A stretch of DNA of 64,000 bases from Nostoc sp. TCL240-02 (GTDB lineage Bacteria > Cyanobacteriota > Cyanobacteriia > Cyanobacteriales > Nostocaceae). Under the pieces are notes generated by a model. That model ran no database searches, was not told the origin of the DNA, and saw only the letters and a list, made by a program, of their open reading frames with translations. The DNA lies in assembly GCF_013343235.1 (NCBI RefSeq), contig NZ_CP040094.1, positions 1,302,501-1,366,500 on the forward strand, written 5' to 3'. Each line of letters opens with the position of its first letter. Position 1 is the first letter of the stretch. The position numbers and the translations under genes are program-made. This document shows positions 47,187 to 55,805 of this stretch, piece after piece.

Positions 47187-47864
47187 TCAATGTTGTTCAA
47201 AGATAAATACAATTGAGACTGGTTTTTTAGTCTTTGGGTGACAGGGTTCTATTAACTTCACCAATCGGTAATTTCTCAAATGAAACTCAATAATCCATGA
47301 TTCGATTGTTCTGAAGTACCAGGGAGCAGGATCAAACGCCTCCAATTGTATTCCTTTCCAGGAAGTTTCCCGCCACCCATCAGAGTATGGAGAGTCCCCA
47401 CAAGCCATCAGAGGATGGAGTGTTTGAATGATTATTTTCCCCTTATCTTCTAACAAACTCTTACCTGCTTGAGCTATTTCTTCAAGGGCGCGTTCTCCCA
47501 GCAATGAAAAATTGCAGATGAAGCAGTCAAACTTGTTAATGCTGCCAAATTTTTGTGACGGAAGATCCGAGTACGAAGATACAACAAAGCGGACATCGCC
47601 AAAGCACCGTGCTGATTCAACAAGCTCGGCAATTCCATCAACTCCCCATCCATCAAACCCGCGACAGAACAGTTCACGGCATAACCACCCTTCACCACAC
47701 CCGACGTCTAAGAACGTTCGCGGTTCAAGTTGAACTACGGCTTCTACAACCGCTCTGTCTGTAACTAAAGCCCGGCTCTCAAGAAGTTGGTCACGAATTA
47801 CACGAGTCCACGGTTTGGCGTTCACTGCCCATGAATGGAGAATTCGTTGTTCATTTTTTTCCAT
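47187..47864 (-). CDS. Class I SAM-dependent methyltransferase
   Basis: A 225-residue cytosolic enzyme. Motif I (SAM binding) is FLDVGCGEGWLCREL near residues 51-65, with an acidic residue in WGVDGIAELV, and the post-I and catalytic regions follow in normal order. There is no domain that would tell the acceptor. The first 50 residues (HSWAVNAKPWTRVIRDQ) are helical. It is transcribed toward the convergent ABC gene; the upstream ureG lies about 130 bases away on the same strand, so co-transcription is possible but not supported. Confidence 0.85.
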   Translation of the reverse strand: MEKNEQRILHSWAVNAKPWTRVIRDQLLESRALVTDRAVVEAVVQLEPRTFLDVGCGEGWLCRELFCRGFDGWGVDGIAELVESARCFGDVRFVVSSYSDLPSQKFGSINKFDCFICNFSLLGERALEEIAQAGKSLLEDKGKIIIQTLHPLMACGDSPYSDGWRETSWKGIQLEAFDPAPWYFRTIESWIIEFHLRNYRLVKLIEPCHPKTKKPVSIVFIFEQH

Positions 47865-47993
47865 AGCTCAACTGATAAAATTATGATCATTCTTCTAACA
47901 GTTAAAATTGAATTTGGTGAATTCTACTCTTATTCCATCTCGTCAATATTTAGATGCCTTTGCCCTGTACCTCCGTGGGTTGTAAAGTTATTT

Positions 47994-48590
47994 TCAACAA
48001 ATATTTGTGCAAACAAAGTTAATTACATCTGCAAGTCCCGACTGAGTTTTTAAATTAGTAAAAATAAAAGGTTTATCAGCGCGCATTTTTTTAGTATCTC
48101 GTTCCATCACGCTTAAATCTGCGCCTACATAAGGTGCTAAATCTGTTTTGTTAATCACCAACAAATCAGACTTGGTAATACCGGGGCCACCTTTGCGGGG
48201 AATTTTATCACCAGCTGCAACATCGATGACGTAAATTGTTAAATCCACCAATTCTGGACTAAAGGTAGCAGCTAAGTTATCACCGCCACTTTCTAAAAAT
48301 ACCAAATCCAAATCGATAAAACGTTCTTCTAACTGTTCAATTGCCGCCAAATTCATCGAAGCATCTTCGCGGATAGCAGTGTGAGGACAACCGCCAGTCT
48401 CTACACCCAAAATGCGATCGCTTGCCAACGCCTGAGAACGTACTAAAAATTGGGCATCCTCCTGAGTATAAATATCATTTGTCACCACCGCAATCTGATA
48501 CTGCTCACGCAATCCCTTACACAAAGCATCCACTAAAGCCGTCTTCCCCGAACCCACCGGGCCAGCAACTCCCACTCTAAATGCATTCAT
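47994..48590 (-). CDS. ureG: Urease accessory GTPase UreG
   Basis: A 198-residue GTPase that supplies nickel to urease together with UreF, UreE and UreD/H. P-loop [30 protein letters not shown] and the effector-type [19 protein letters not shown] are conserved, plus the [13 protein letters not shown] base-recognition motif. ATG 48590 ([10 protein letters not shown]) is chosen. A longer frame would add nine residues encoded entirely by a heptanucleotide repeat. Downstream of ureF on the same strand in the order ureE-ureF-ureG. No urease structural genes are in the window. Confidence 0.96.
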   Translation of the reverse strand: MNAFRVGVAGPVGSGKTALVDALCKGLREQYQIAVVTNDIYTQEDAQFLVRSQALASDRILGVETGGCPHTAIREDASMNLAAIEQLEERFIDLDLVFLESGGDNLAATFSPELVDLTIYVIDVAAGDKIPRKGGPGITKSDLLVINKTDLAPYVGADLSVMERDTKKMRADKPFIFTNLKTQSGLADVINFVCTNIC

Positions 48591-48634
48591 TGTGATTTGT
48601 GATTTGTGATTTGTCATTTGTCATTTGTCTTTGG
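48591..48634. repeat. Heptanucleotide tandem repeat upstream of ureG
   Basis: Three tandem copies of GTGATTT and then GTCATTT copies, an STRR array, lie directly before the ureG start. It would be translated if a start within it were used, giving the spurious N-terminal segment [10 protein letters not shown] similar but shorter array of AATTCCC units lies at about 48665-48690. Confidence 0.8.
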
Positions 48635-48684
48635 TACATAGTTATTAGTCCTTAGTTTTTGACCAATTTCCAATTCCCAATTCC

Positions 48685-49377
48685 CTAATTCCTAAACAAC
48701 CTTGTATACTGCGTTTCATGCTGCATACTTGCCAGCGACAAACCCCAACTACAACAGGCAAGTTCATCATCTTGTAAGGCTAGAATTTCTAAGGCCGCAG
48801 TGCTAAATAATGGTTGCAAATCTAGTAATAACTGCTGTCCTGCTGTTTGGCCAAGGGGGATGAGTTTCACGCCAGCAGTAATTAAATTACTTGCCCAACT
48901 ATGCAGATATCCGAGTAATGCGGCTTGGGTACTAATTTGCCAATGGGCAATAGCAATGCCAAAAGCGATCGCATAATTGCAAGGATTACCTACAGCATTA
49001 GCAATCGGTATAATCTCCGGTTCTAGTTTACCAAGTAATTGAATCAGGGATCGCCCCATCTGCCAACTAGAGGCGCGTAACTCTTCTGTTTCCCTAGCTG
49101 CGGATAACCACAGATTCCAACGGCATAGCGACTCTACATCATTCATTTTTGCAGATTGCTGCGATCGTACCATCACCGCCGCCTCTAATCGAATTGCCCC
49201 ATAGAGCAACTCGGCTTCTAGCCAATGTTTGAGATGTATGTGGTTAGCGATCGTACCATTTTCCACCAGCATTTCCAAACCTTCAGAATAGCTATATGAT
49301 CCCACAGGTAAAGTGGGGCTACCTAACTGTAAAATACTCAAAAAATGGCTATCAGTGAGCATGATGGTGTTGTCCAT
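48685..49377 (-). CDS. ureF: Urease accessory protein UreF
   Basis: A 230-residue all-helical protein that acts as a gate or GAP-like partner in the UreG-UreF-UreD(H) complex for nickel insertion. The conserved beginning [24 protein letters not shown] is at about residues 12-35. ATG 49377 follows a TTAGGGG Shine-Dalgarno-like stretch; an ATG at 49362 is the alternative. It overlaps the end of ureE by 26 bases, so the two are translationally coupled. A gap of about 95 bases with repeats separates it from ureG. Confidence 0.96.
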   Translation of the reverse strand: MDNTIMLTDSHFLSILQLGSPTLPVGSYSYSEGLEMLVENGTIANHIHLKHWLEAELLYGAIRLEAAVMVRSQQSAKMNDVESLCRWNLWLSAARETEELRASSWQMGRSLIQLLGKLEPEIIPIANAVGNPCNYAIAFGIAIAHWQISTQAALLGYLHSWASNLITAGVKLIPLGQTAGQQLLLDLQPLFSTAALEILALQDDELACCSWGLSLASMQHETQYTRLFRN

Positions 49378-49798
49378 AAGCCCCTAATTCTGGCTGAAAC
49401 GGTAAAATTTCTTCTTTAACTTCTAACCCCAGTTGTTCCAACATCGAGCGTAAAACCGAATCTGAAGACAAGCGTAAATAAGTCGGAGTAATTTCTACAG
49501 GTACATGGCGATTTCCCAAATGGTATGCCGCCCGTAATAATAAAAGTGGTGTTTGGGCAAAGGCAGTCACTACTAGTTCTGGTTTGGCAATAATTCTGAT
49601 TAAACTCTTATGGGTTTCTTCTAGCAGAATATCGCCATCGTGTAAAACAGTTCCTCTGGGTAAATGTAAAAACACAACTTTCCCATCTTCCGTTTCAAAG
49701 CGATGACGGCTGCGAGTACGTTCTTCTGCTGTTAGCGCCAGAGTAAAGGTGACTGCTACATCGCCATTAGGTGGTTTAAGCTGGGTAAATGTTAGCAT
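49352..49798 (-). CDS. ureE: Urease accessory nickel chaperone UreE
   Basis: A 148-residue metallochaperone. Residues 1-75 are the N-terminal peptide-binding domain ([19 protein letters not shown]), then the metal-binding domain with [13 protein letters not shown], whose His in the GNRHxP motif binds nickel at the dimer interface. The C-terminus ends GQHHHAH, a short His-rich tail. ATG 49798 (MLTFTQLK) fits the family start; an upstream frame gives 26 unrelated residues. First gene of the ureE-F-G group. Confidence 0.95.
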   Translation of the reverse strand: MLTFTQLKPPNGDVAVTFTLALTAEERTRSRHRFETEDGKVVFLHLPRGTVLHDGDILLEETHKSLIRIIAKPELVVTAFAQTPLLLLRAAYHLGNRHVPVEITPTYLRLSSDSVLRSMLEQLGLEVKEEILPFQPELGAYGQHHHAH

Positions 49799-49857
49799 AC
49801 AGAATGGTGACAAGACTTTGAAGTAAAATCGCTGTAAACTTGATGAAATAATGTTTT

Positions 49858-50235
49858 TTAAATACGAGTATACCATAGCAGAAATAAAGCCAATATTGCA
49901 GGTATCGATTGGATTAAAAATGCTGTTGGGCGTTTCAAGCTCAAGCTACCAAAAATACCGGCGATCGCTACACAAATTAAAAAGAAAATCACAATCCATG
50001 AAGGTTCAACTTGTGAAAACTGTGAGATAAATAATCCCCAGATTAAGCCAGCAGCGAGAAATCCGTTGTATAAACCTTGGTTGTGGGCAAGAATTGCAGT
50101 AATTTCCTCTTGAGTGAAATTTCCGACTATTCTTTTTTGAACAAACTCTGTATCCCAGAAAAACATCTGTACGACTAGAAAAGCAATATGTATTAATGCA
50201 ATAATGCTAATGAGTATCTTGATTATTATTACCAT
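49858..50235 (-). CDS. DUF1304 family membrane protein
   Basis: A 125-residue protein with four transmembrane helices (about residues 4-24, 50-70, 78-96 and 103-122). The pattern [16 protein letters not shown] and [14 protein letters not shown] is the DUF1304 signature. Function is unknown. It precedes ureE on the same strand with about 60 bases between, so it might share a transcript, but DUF1304 is not normally linked to urease. Confidence 0.92.
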   Translation of the reverse strand: MVIIIKILISIIALIHIAFLVVQMFFWDTEFVQKRIVGNFTQEEITAILAHNQGLYNGFLAAGLIWGLFISQFSQVEPSWIVIFFLICVAIAGIFGSLSLKRPTAFLIQSIPAILALFLLWYTRI

Positions 50236-50432
50236 TAGTAATATTCCTCAAAAATTTAATTTTCAACTCACTATACTATAAAAAGTCACATAGTTAGCTA
50301 GAAGTTATAATGATTATTTTCAATGTAGATTGTTGCTAATTACTTGGGAAGTAAGATAAGTTTCAAGAGCCACCTATCAAGAAAGAATTTACCCCATACA
50401 TAGTATTCCGATAAAATATGGGGTAAAAATAA

Positions 50433-50822
50433 TTAAAGAATTACAAGAATTCTTGCAATAATACCAGTAACATTTTTTACTGTAGTTAAAATATCTATAG
50501 TGTTATTGACAGAGGCGATTGAGTTTTTTAAGTTATTTATTCCTTCATTCAGGTCATCTTCAAAACACTTGAGTCGGGCAGCAACTTTTTCTCAAATTAC
50601 ACTTTCTAGTTTTATCCGCAACACAGATAAATCTGTACGGTCGTCAATAAATTTCCGTTTTTTAGTAATGTCTTTTTCAGCTTCAAAGATATTTTGTATC
50701 TTTGATGAATTGAGTTCTAGCTCGCATTCACGGAGTTGGTCTAAAAATTGTGCGCGAACTCTATCCATTGCTGGTAGTTGGTCGATTGTAAGTGTTGTAG
50801 AGCTTATAGGGCTGTATGTCAT
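50433..50822 (-). pseudogene. Small helical protein interrupted by an in-frame TGA
   Basis: The frame reads from ATG 50822 through 76 codons to a TGA at 50592-50594, then continues in the same frame for 52 more sense codons to TAA at 50433-50435. Both parts look coding: the first is charged and helical (MDRVRAQFLDQLRECELE), the second carries EKVAARLKCFEDDLNEG and ends in a hydrophobic helix (VTGIIARILVIL). A CGA-to-TGA change in an originally 129-residue protein would explain it. Readthrough cannot be excluded. I do not recognise the family. The IS630-type element sits 13 bases upstream of its start and must separate it from its promoter. Confidence 0.6.
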
Positions 50823-50897
50823 GATATTTCTCCTATAGCGGTTATCAGTCTACTTCAGTACAGTAGGAGAGAGCAATTCTACTGATAATTGGTGGTG

Positions 50898-51293
50898 ATG
50901 AAAGCCTACTCTCTCGACTTGCGTCAAAAAATAGTTGATGCTTATGCCTGCGGTGACATTTCCCAACGAAAACTGGCTAAAAACTTTGGTGTCACCTTAA
51001 GTTTTGTGCAAAATTTACTCAAACGCCATCGAGAATTGGGGATGATAGGCCCCAAGGTGCGGACTGAGCAGACAGCAACAAAGTTGAATGCTGAACAGTT
51101 AGAAATCCTGCGCCAACTCGTCATAGCACAGCCCGATGCGACGTTAAGCGAATTGCGGGAACGACTTTACGAGAAAACAGAGGTCTTAATTGGGGTAGCT
51201 ACGGTGAATCGGATGGTTCGCTGGAAACTTCACCTCAACCTCAAAAAAAAAGTCTCCACCTCACAAAAAAAGGTAGTGATGAAGTCCAACTAG
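50898..51293 (+). CDS. IS630 transposase, N-terminal frame (orfA)
   Basis: About 131 residues. It begins MKAYSLDLRQKIVDAYACG, the helix-turn-helix DNA-binding region of IS630 transposases (RKLAKNFGVTLSFVQNLL is the recognition part), then a second helical domain ending WKLHLNLKKK. ATG 50898 is used; upstream TTG and GTG codons are less likely. The frame passes through an A9 run at 51243-51251. A shift of -1 at that run joins it to the catalytic frame. Such shifts are known in this family, either ribosomal or by polymerase slippage. Confidence 0.85.
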   Translation: MKAYSLDLRQKIVDAYACGDISQRKLAKNFGVTLSFVQNLLKRHRELGMIGPKVRTEQTATKLNAEQLEILRQLVIAQPDATLSELRERLYEKTEVLIGVATVNRMVRWKLHLNLKKKVSTSQKKVVMKSN

Positions 51294-51857
51294 CCCGATT
51301 TGAGTACTGGAAACTCTTGAGGGGGATACCCGTCGAAGAGCTGATTTTCTTAGATGAATCGGGAGTTAATCTGTCCTTCATCCGCAAATGTGCCCGCGCC
51401 TTGCCTGGCCTTTCGGGCCTATGCTCAAAAGCCCAACCGCAAAGGGAAAAATGTCTCGGTAATTGGTGCAATTAGCTTGAAAGGACTGCTCACCCAATGG
51501 AGTGGCTTAGGTTCTATCGATGCTTTGACTTTTGATGCCTTCATCGCCCAAAAGCTCGTACCCAAACTTTGGCCTGGTGCAGTGGTGATCATGGATAACT
51601 GCTCAATCCATAAAAGTGATGAACTTGAAGCTTTGCTCATCGCTGCTGGCGCTCATCTCATTTATCTCCCCCCCTATTCTCCCGATTTTTCACCGATTGA
51701 GAATTGTTGGTCCAAGATTAAGAACATTCTCCGTCGCATCGGTGCAAGGACATACCCTGATTTACTCCAGGCATTAGATACGGCATTCGCAGAAGTGACA
51801 ATAGAGAATTTGCTGGGTTGGTTTACTCACTGCTGCTACTGTACCTCACAAGACTGA
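51251..51857 (+). pseudogene. IS630 transposase, catalytic DDE part, frameshifted
   Basis: After the A9 run the -1 frame encodes RFEYWKLLRGIPVEELIFLDESGVNLSF, holding the first catalytic Asp. At about 51407-51415 the frame must shift again: family similarity continues in another frame with AYAQKPNRKGKNVSVIGAI, then VIMDNCSIHKS (second Asp) and LPPYSPDFSPIENCWSKIK (last acidic residue). The extra base between CCTGGC and CGGGCC is the simplest explanation. The C-terminal part ends LGWFTHCCYCTS, the usual end. The enzyme is therefore inactive unless both shifts happen. Confidence 0.8.
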
Positions 51858-51880
51858 TAACCGCTATATTATGTGAATAG

Positions 51881-52434
51881 TTAACTTTGTTTTTTGTCTA
51901 CTTCAACGATTTGTAGAAAATCATCAATTTCTTGCAAAAAGTTATTAACTCTTGCCAGACTCAATTTTCCCTCATAAAACGCTTGAAAAACTTCTTGATA
52001 ATTTCCTAATGTTTGACTAGCAAATTGAAGCTCTTGTCCTCGTTTTTCCATTCTTAATAAGTTTCGTCGTGTTTCAATCCATGTATCTTCGTCAGAAATT
52101 GTTGTATCTTGAATCAATGGACGGATAACAAAACGTTCTTCTCTTGCTATCCGAATAAGTTTTTTCTGATAACTTCTAGACGTTCATCATCACGGTCGGC
52201 GAGCCTTTTATAGTCGTCAACTGTGAGATTAAGAATTCGGTCGTTACGTAATAATTGCTCGGAAGTAGTATCAATGCGGATGTCACCTGCTGCATCAAGT
52301 AGTTTGTCAACGGCATTTGCATATCCACTTCCTGCATTTGCAAATTTTTTGTACTCGTCAGTTGAACGGCACCCTGTTGTTAGTGTAGCAATCATTGCAA
52401 ACACAAATATAGCTTTATGAAGCGTTTTCTTCAT
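51881..52434 (-). pseudogene. Lipoprotein-like gene split by an apparent one-base slip
   Basis: The first frame, ATG 52434 to TAG 52147, encodes 95 residues with a lipoprotein signal and lipobox TTGC (MKKTLHKAIFVFAMIATLTTGC), then a helical domain ending DDERLEVIRKNLFG. A second frame to 51881 encodes a charged helical sequence and is open upstream to a point overlapping the first, where it reads KKLIRIAREERFVIRP. One extra base in the six-A run (T6 at 52160-52165 on the plus strand) would fuse them into one product of about 184 residues. The downstream frame has no ATG near its beginning. No family is recognised. A polymorphic run or sequencing error is also possible. Confidence 0.55.
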
Positions 52435-52658
52435 AATTATTAAAAATTCCCATAAATTATAATTGCTTGATAAGAAATAACTACAAACAGACGTTAGTAA
52501 CTTGTGCTTTGTCTTAACTTCATCAAACCTGAAACCCGATCGCTCTGTCGGTGAGAAAAAGTGACTAGTTAGTGTAAATAATTGTAAAGTTTCTCATAAT
52601 CTTCCCAGCAAGAACAGAAAAGTTAAAGACTTAAACTATACGTGAATCTTATTGAGCC

Positions 52659-54987
52659 ATGACGGGAGAAGAAGCACTCCAAATAGTCGATGCTGTTTTA
52701 CGCTCTACTATCTTGGAACAAGGGCTAAATGATGTTCAATCTGTAGTCTTTATCGAAAGTTGGCTCGGACGTACTTATGCGGAAATTGCGGATAAATTAG
52801 GTTACGATTATGACTATATTAAACAGGTTGGTTCGCAATTATGGCGATCGCTCTCCCAAGTCACTGGTGAAGAAGTCTCTAAAAAAAATATCCAAGCCGT
52901 TCTGCATCGCTATCAGCAATCCCAAAGCACTACACAAGATTGGGGAGAAGCCATCGATGTTTCTCGATTTTACGGTCGTCAAGCAGAATTGCAAACTTTA
53001 GCAACATGGATTGAGAATGAGCGTTGTCGTTTCGTCGGGATTTTCAGACTCGGTGGGATTGGCAAAACTACTCTTTCAGTGAAACTTGCTCAAGAAATTC
53101 AGTCCCAGTTTGAATATGTGATTTGGCGTAGTTTACGGCAAGCACTGCCACTAAATACTTTACTGGGCGAGATTTTGCCGATTTTAATGGGTTCAGAGGC
53201 AACAATCGATAGTTCAATTCATATTTTGATGCAACAGTTGCAGCAAAAGCGCTGTTTGTTGGTTTTTGATAACGTCGAGTCAATTTTACAAAGTGGTAAT
53301 CGGTGTGGACAGTACCAACAAGGGTTTGAAGGATACCAACAGCTATTTGAGCGGATCTGCGATGAACTGCACCAAAGTTGTCTGATTGTCACCGGGCGAG
53401 AAAAACCGGGTGGAATTGCGAACAATATTGCAAACAGGCTATGCAGGGGGCAATCTACTGAATCTATTCTCTCACTTGAAAACCGACCTAAGTAGCTTTG
53501 ACTTTTCTCATTTGGCTATTCGCCAAGCTTACTTAGCCAACATTACATTACATAACACTAATTTTACTAATGTCAAAATTAGAGAAACTGTTTTTGCTGA
53601 AACCTTTGGCGGTGTACTTAGTGTTGCTTTTAGTTCAGATGGACAGTACTTAGCTACTAGTGACACCAAAGGCGACATTCAAATTTGGGATGTTAGCACA
53701 GTCAAACAACTAGTGCGTTGTCGAGGGCATCAACATTGGACGTGGAGTGTAGCGTTTAGTCCAGACGGTCGGTATCTAGCCAGTGCTAGTGATGATTATT
53801 TAGTGAAGTTATGGGATGTAGAAACTGGGCAATGTCTGCATACATATAAAGGACATACTTACTCAGTTAACACCGTTGCATTTAGTCCTAAAGGTAATAT
53901 CCTGGCAAGTTGCGGTCAAGATTTAAGTATTCGTTTGTGTCAGGTTGCACCAGAAAAGCTTAACTCGGAAGTTCAGACTTTAGTTGGTCATGAAGGTCGA
54001 GTCTGGGCGATCGCTTTTCACTCTGATGGTCAAATTCTCGCCAGTTGTAGCGAAGATTATACAATTCGCTTGTGGGATGTTGCTACCGGAAATTGCCTTT
54101 GTGTTTGGCAAGGACACGATCGCTGGTTACGCTCAATAGCATTTAGTCCAGATGGTGAGTTACTCGCAAGCGGCAGCTATGACAACACTATCAAACTCTG
54201 GGATGTTAAAACCCAAAAATGTCTTCAAACCTTATGTGGACATCAACAGACAGTAACTGCGATCGCATTTAGTCCTAATGGTCAGCAGTTAGCTAGCAGC
54301 AGTTTTGACCGCACAGTTAAATTATGGGATGTAAACGGAGATTGCCTAAAAACCTTTCTCGGTCATAGCAGCCGCGTTTGGACAGTTGCTTATCATCCTA
54401 ACGAGCAACAATTGGTCAGTGGTGGTGATGACCACGCCACCAAACTATGGAATCTTCAAATAGGACGCTGTACGAAAACACTTAAAGGACATACCAATAG
54501 TGTATTATCCCTAGTCCCAAGTCCAGATGGACACTATCTAGCAAGTGGACACGAAGACCAAACAATTAAACTTTGGGATATTAAAAGCGGTACTCTAGTG
54601 CAAACATTACGGGAACATACTAACCGTGTATGGTCAGTAGCGTTTCAACCCGGTAGCCAGCATCCTTTACTCGCTAGTGGCAGTGCAGACTACAGTATCA
54701 AATTATGGGACTGGAAGTTAGGAACCTGTCTACAAACTTTGCACGGTCACTCAGAGCTTATTTATAGTTTGGTAGTAACCTCCGTCCCAATTGGAGGCGC
54801 AACTTCTGCCAGACTGACTGCTTTCAGTGATAGTTTAGATGAAACAATTAAAATTTGGGATTTACAAACTGGTCAATACAAGCAAACGTGGAGAGCGCCT
54901 CGTCCGTATGAAGGGATGAAACTGGAAAACATTCAAGGGTTAACAGAAGCTCAATTAGCAACTTTGCAAGCTTTAGGTGCTAGCTAA
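52659..54987 (+). pseudogene. NB-ARC/WD40 STAND-type protein with internal deletion
   Basis: The first 278-residue frame (52659-53495) has a helical N-terminus (EEALQIVDAVL) and an NB-ARC ATPase start, with P-loop RLGGIGKTT and Walker B LLVFDNVES. It runs out of frame near 53390-53495. The second frame from about 53386, with no proper start, holds about 10 WD40 repeats (for example VAFSPDGRYLASAS, VKLWDV) and the usual tail LTEAQLATLQALGA. Complete relatives carry several hundred more residues between these parts (rest of NB-ARC, winged-helix). The junction follows TGREKPG and joins ILQTGYAGGN. The first P-loop Gly is Arg130. The gene is probably dead as a sensor. Confidence 0.75.
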
Positions 54988-55086
54988 TTGAGCTAGGTTA
55001 GAGATAATTGAATACTCCCACGGTTTCAATCTCTGGGATTATTGGATTAACTAGTTCACATCGCCATTTACTCTTTATATAATAAG

Positions 55087-55692
55087 ATGAAAAACTCAGA
55101 AATTACTTCACAATCACTTGAGTTATTTACAGATATAGCAGAAGTGGTTATGGATTCTTTGATAGAAAATGGTCTGCTCAAAGACATTCCCTTTGTTAGC
55201 TTGGCTGTAAAAGTTGCTAATATAGGAAAAACTGTTACCGATCGTATATTTCTCACAAAAATAAAAAAATTCCTTCTATATTTAGACAAAGTTACCCCGA
55301 CAGAAAAGCAGAATTTTATCAAAAGTCTAGATGATGAACCTGAGAAAAAATCAAAGTTAGGTGAGTGTTTAGTCTTAATTATTGACCGTATTGATGATTT
55401 GGGCAAAACTCAAATACTAGCTGAGTTATTTTTAAATCTCATAAAAGAAAAAATTAATCTAGAAACTTTCAGGCGGTTAGCATCTGCTGTAAATAGTGCC
55501 TTTGTTGAAGACTTAAAAAAGTTAATCAACAATACTAACAATAATGATTATTTAGGAAATCTAATTGGATCTGGATTGACAGAAGTATCCTCGACTGGAA
55601 TTCCAATTGGTGGATATGATGTAGTTCATATCAATGTTCGCATTTCTGCATTAGGTAAGTTATTTGTGAGGCTGATGAATGATAAAAATTAG
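55087..55692 (+). CDS. Unknown soluble helical protein
   Basis: A 201-residue protein, mostly alpha-helical. Segments such as GLLKDIPFVSLAVKVANIGKT and TDRIFLTKIKKFLLYLDKV suggest a membrane-associating or packing surface, but there is no clear transmembrane helix. The family name is not recognised. Proteins of similar look turn up near restriction and defence genes, which is a weak analogy only. It lies 100 bases downstream of the broken NB-ARC/WD40 gene, on the same strand. The ATG has no strong Shine-Dalgarno. Confidence 0.6.
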   Translation: MKNSEITSQSLELFTDIAEVVMDSLIENGLLKDIPFVSLAVKVANIGKTVTDRIFLTKIKKFLLYLDKVTPTEKQNFIKSLDDEPEKKSKLGECLVLIIDRIDDLGKTQILAELFLNLIKEKINLETFRRLASAVNSAFVEDLKKLINNTNNNDYLGNLIGSGLTEVSSTGIPIGGYDVVHINVRISALGKLFVRLMNDKN

Positions 55693-55805
55693 AATTATTC
55701 CTCTTCTCTTTAGTTATAAAATCACTTCTTTTGTTCCTTCGCTTTATTCTTGTTTTATTAGTTAGATAAATTTTTTTTGGTAACAAAAAGATTTAATTGA
55801 CAAAT

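Larger units (their letters stand above)
50836..51866 (+). mobile_element. IS630-type insertion sequence, about 1031 bp
   Basis: Terminal inverted repeats TAGCGGTTATCAGTCT (50836-50851) and its complement (51851-51866) are identical over 16 bases, with the inner GTACAGTAG also paired. A TA dinucleotide lies on each side (50834-50835 and 51867-51868), the target duplication of the IS630/Tc1/mariner group. Inside are an N-terminal helix-turn-helix frame and a DDE catalytic frame. The ends look intact, but the catalytic frame is broken, so it is unlikely to move by itself. Confidence 0.93.

Noticed and set aside
48591..48617. N-terminal extension of UreG (MTNHKSQIT)
   Set aside because: The nine codons are just the tandem repeat; the conserved UreG start is the next Met.
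50500..50838. 112-codon open frame on the plus strand
   Set aside because: It is antisense to the helical frame with the internal TGA, which has better codon use and a more protein-like composition.
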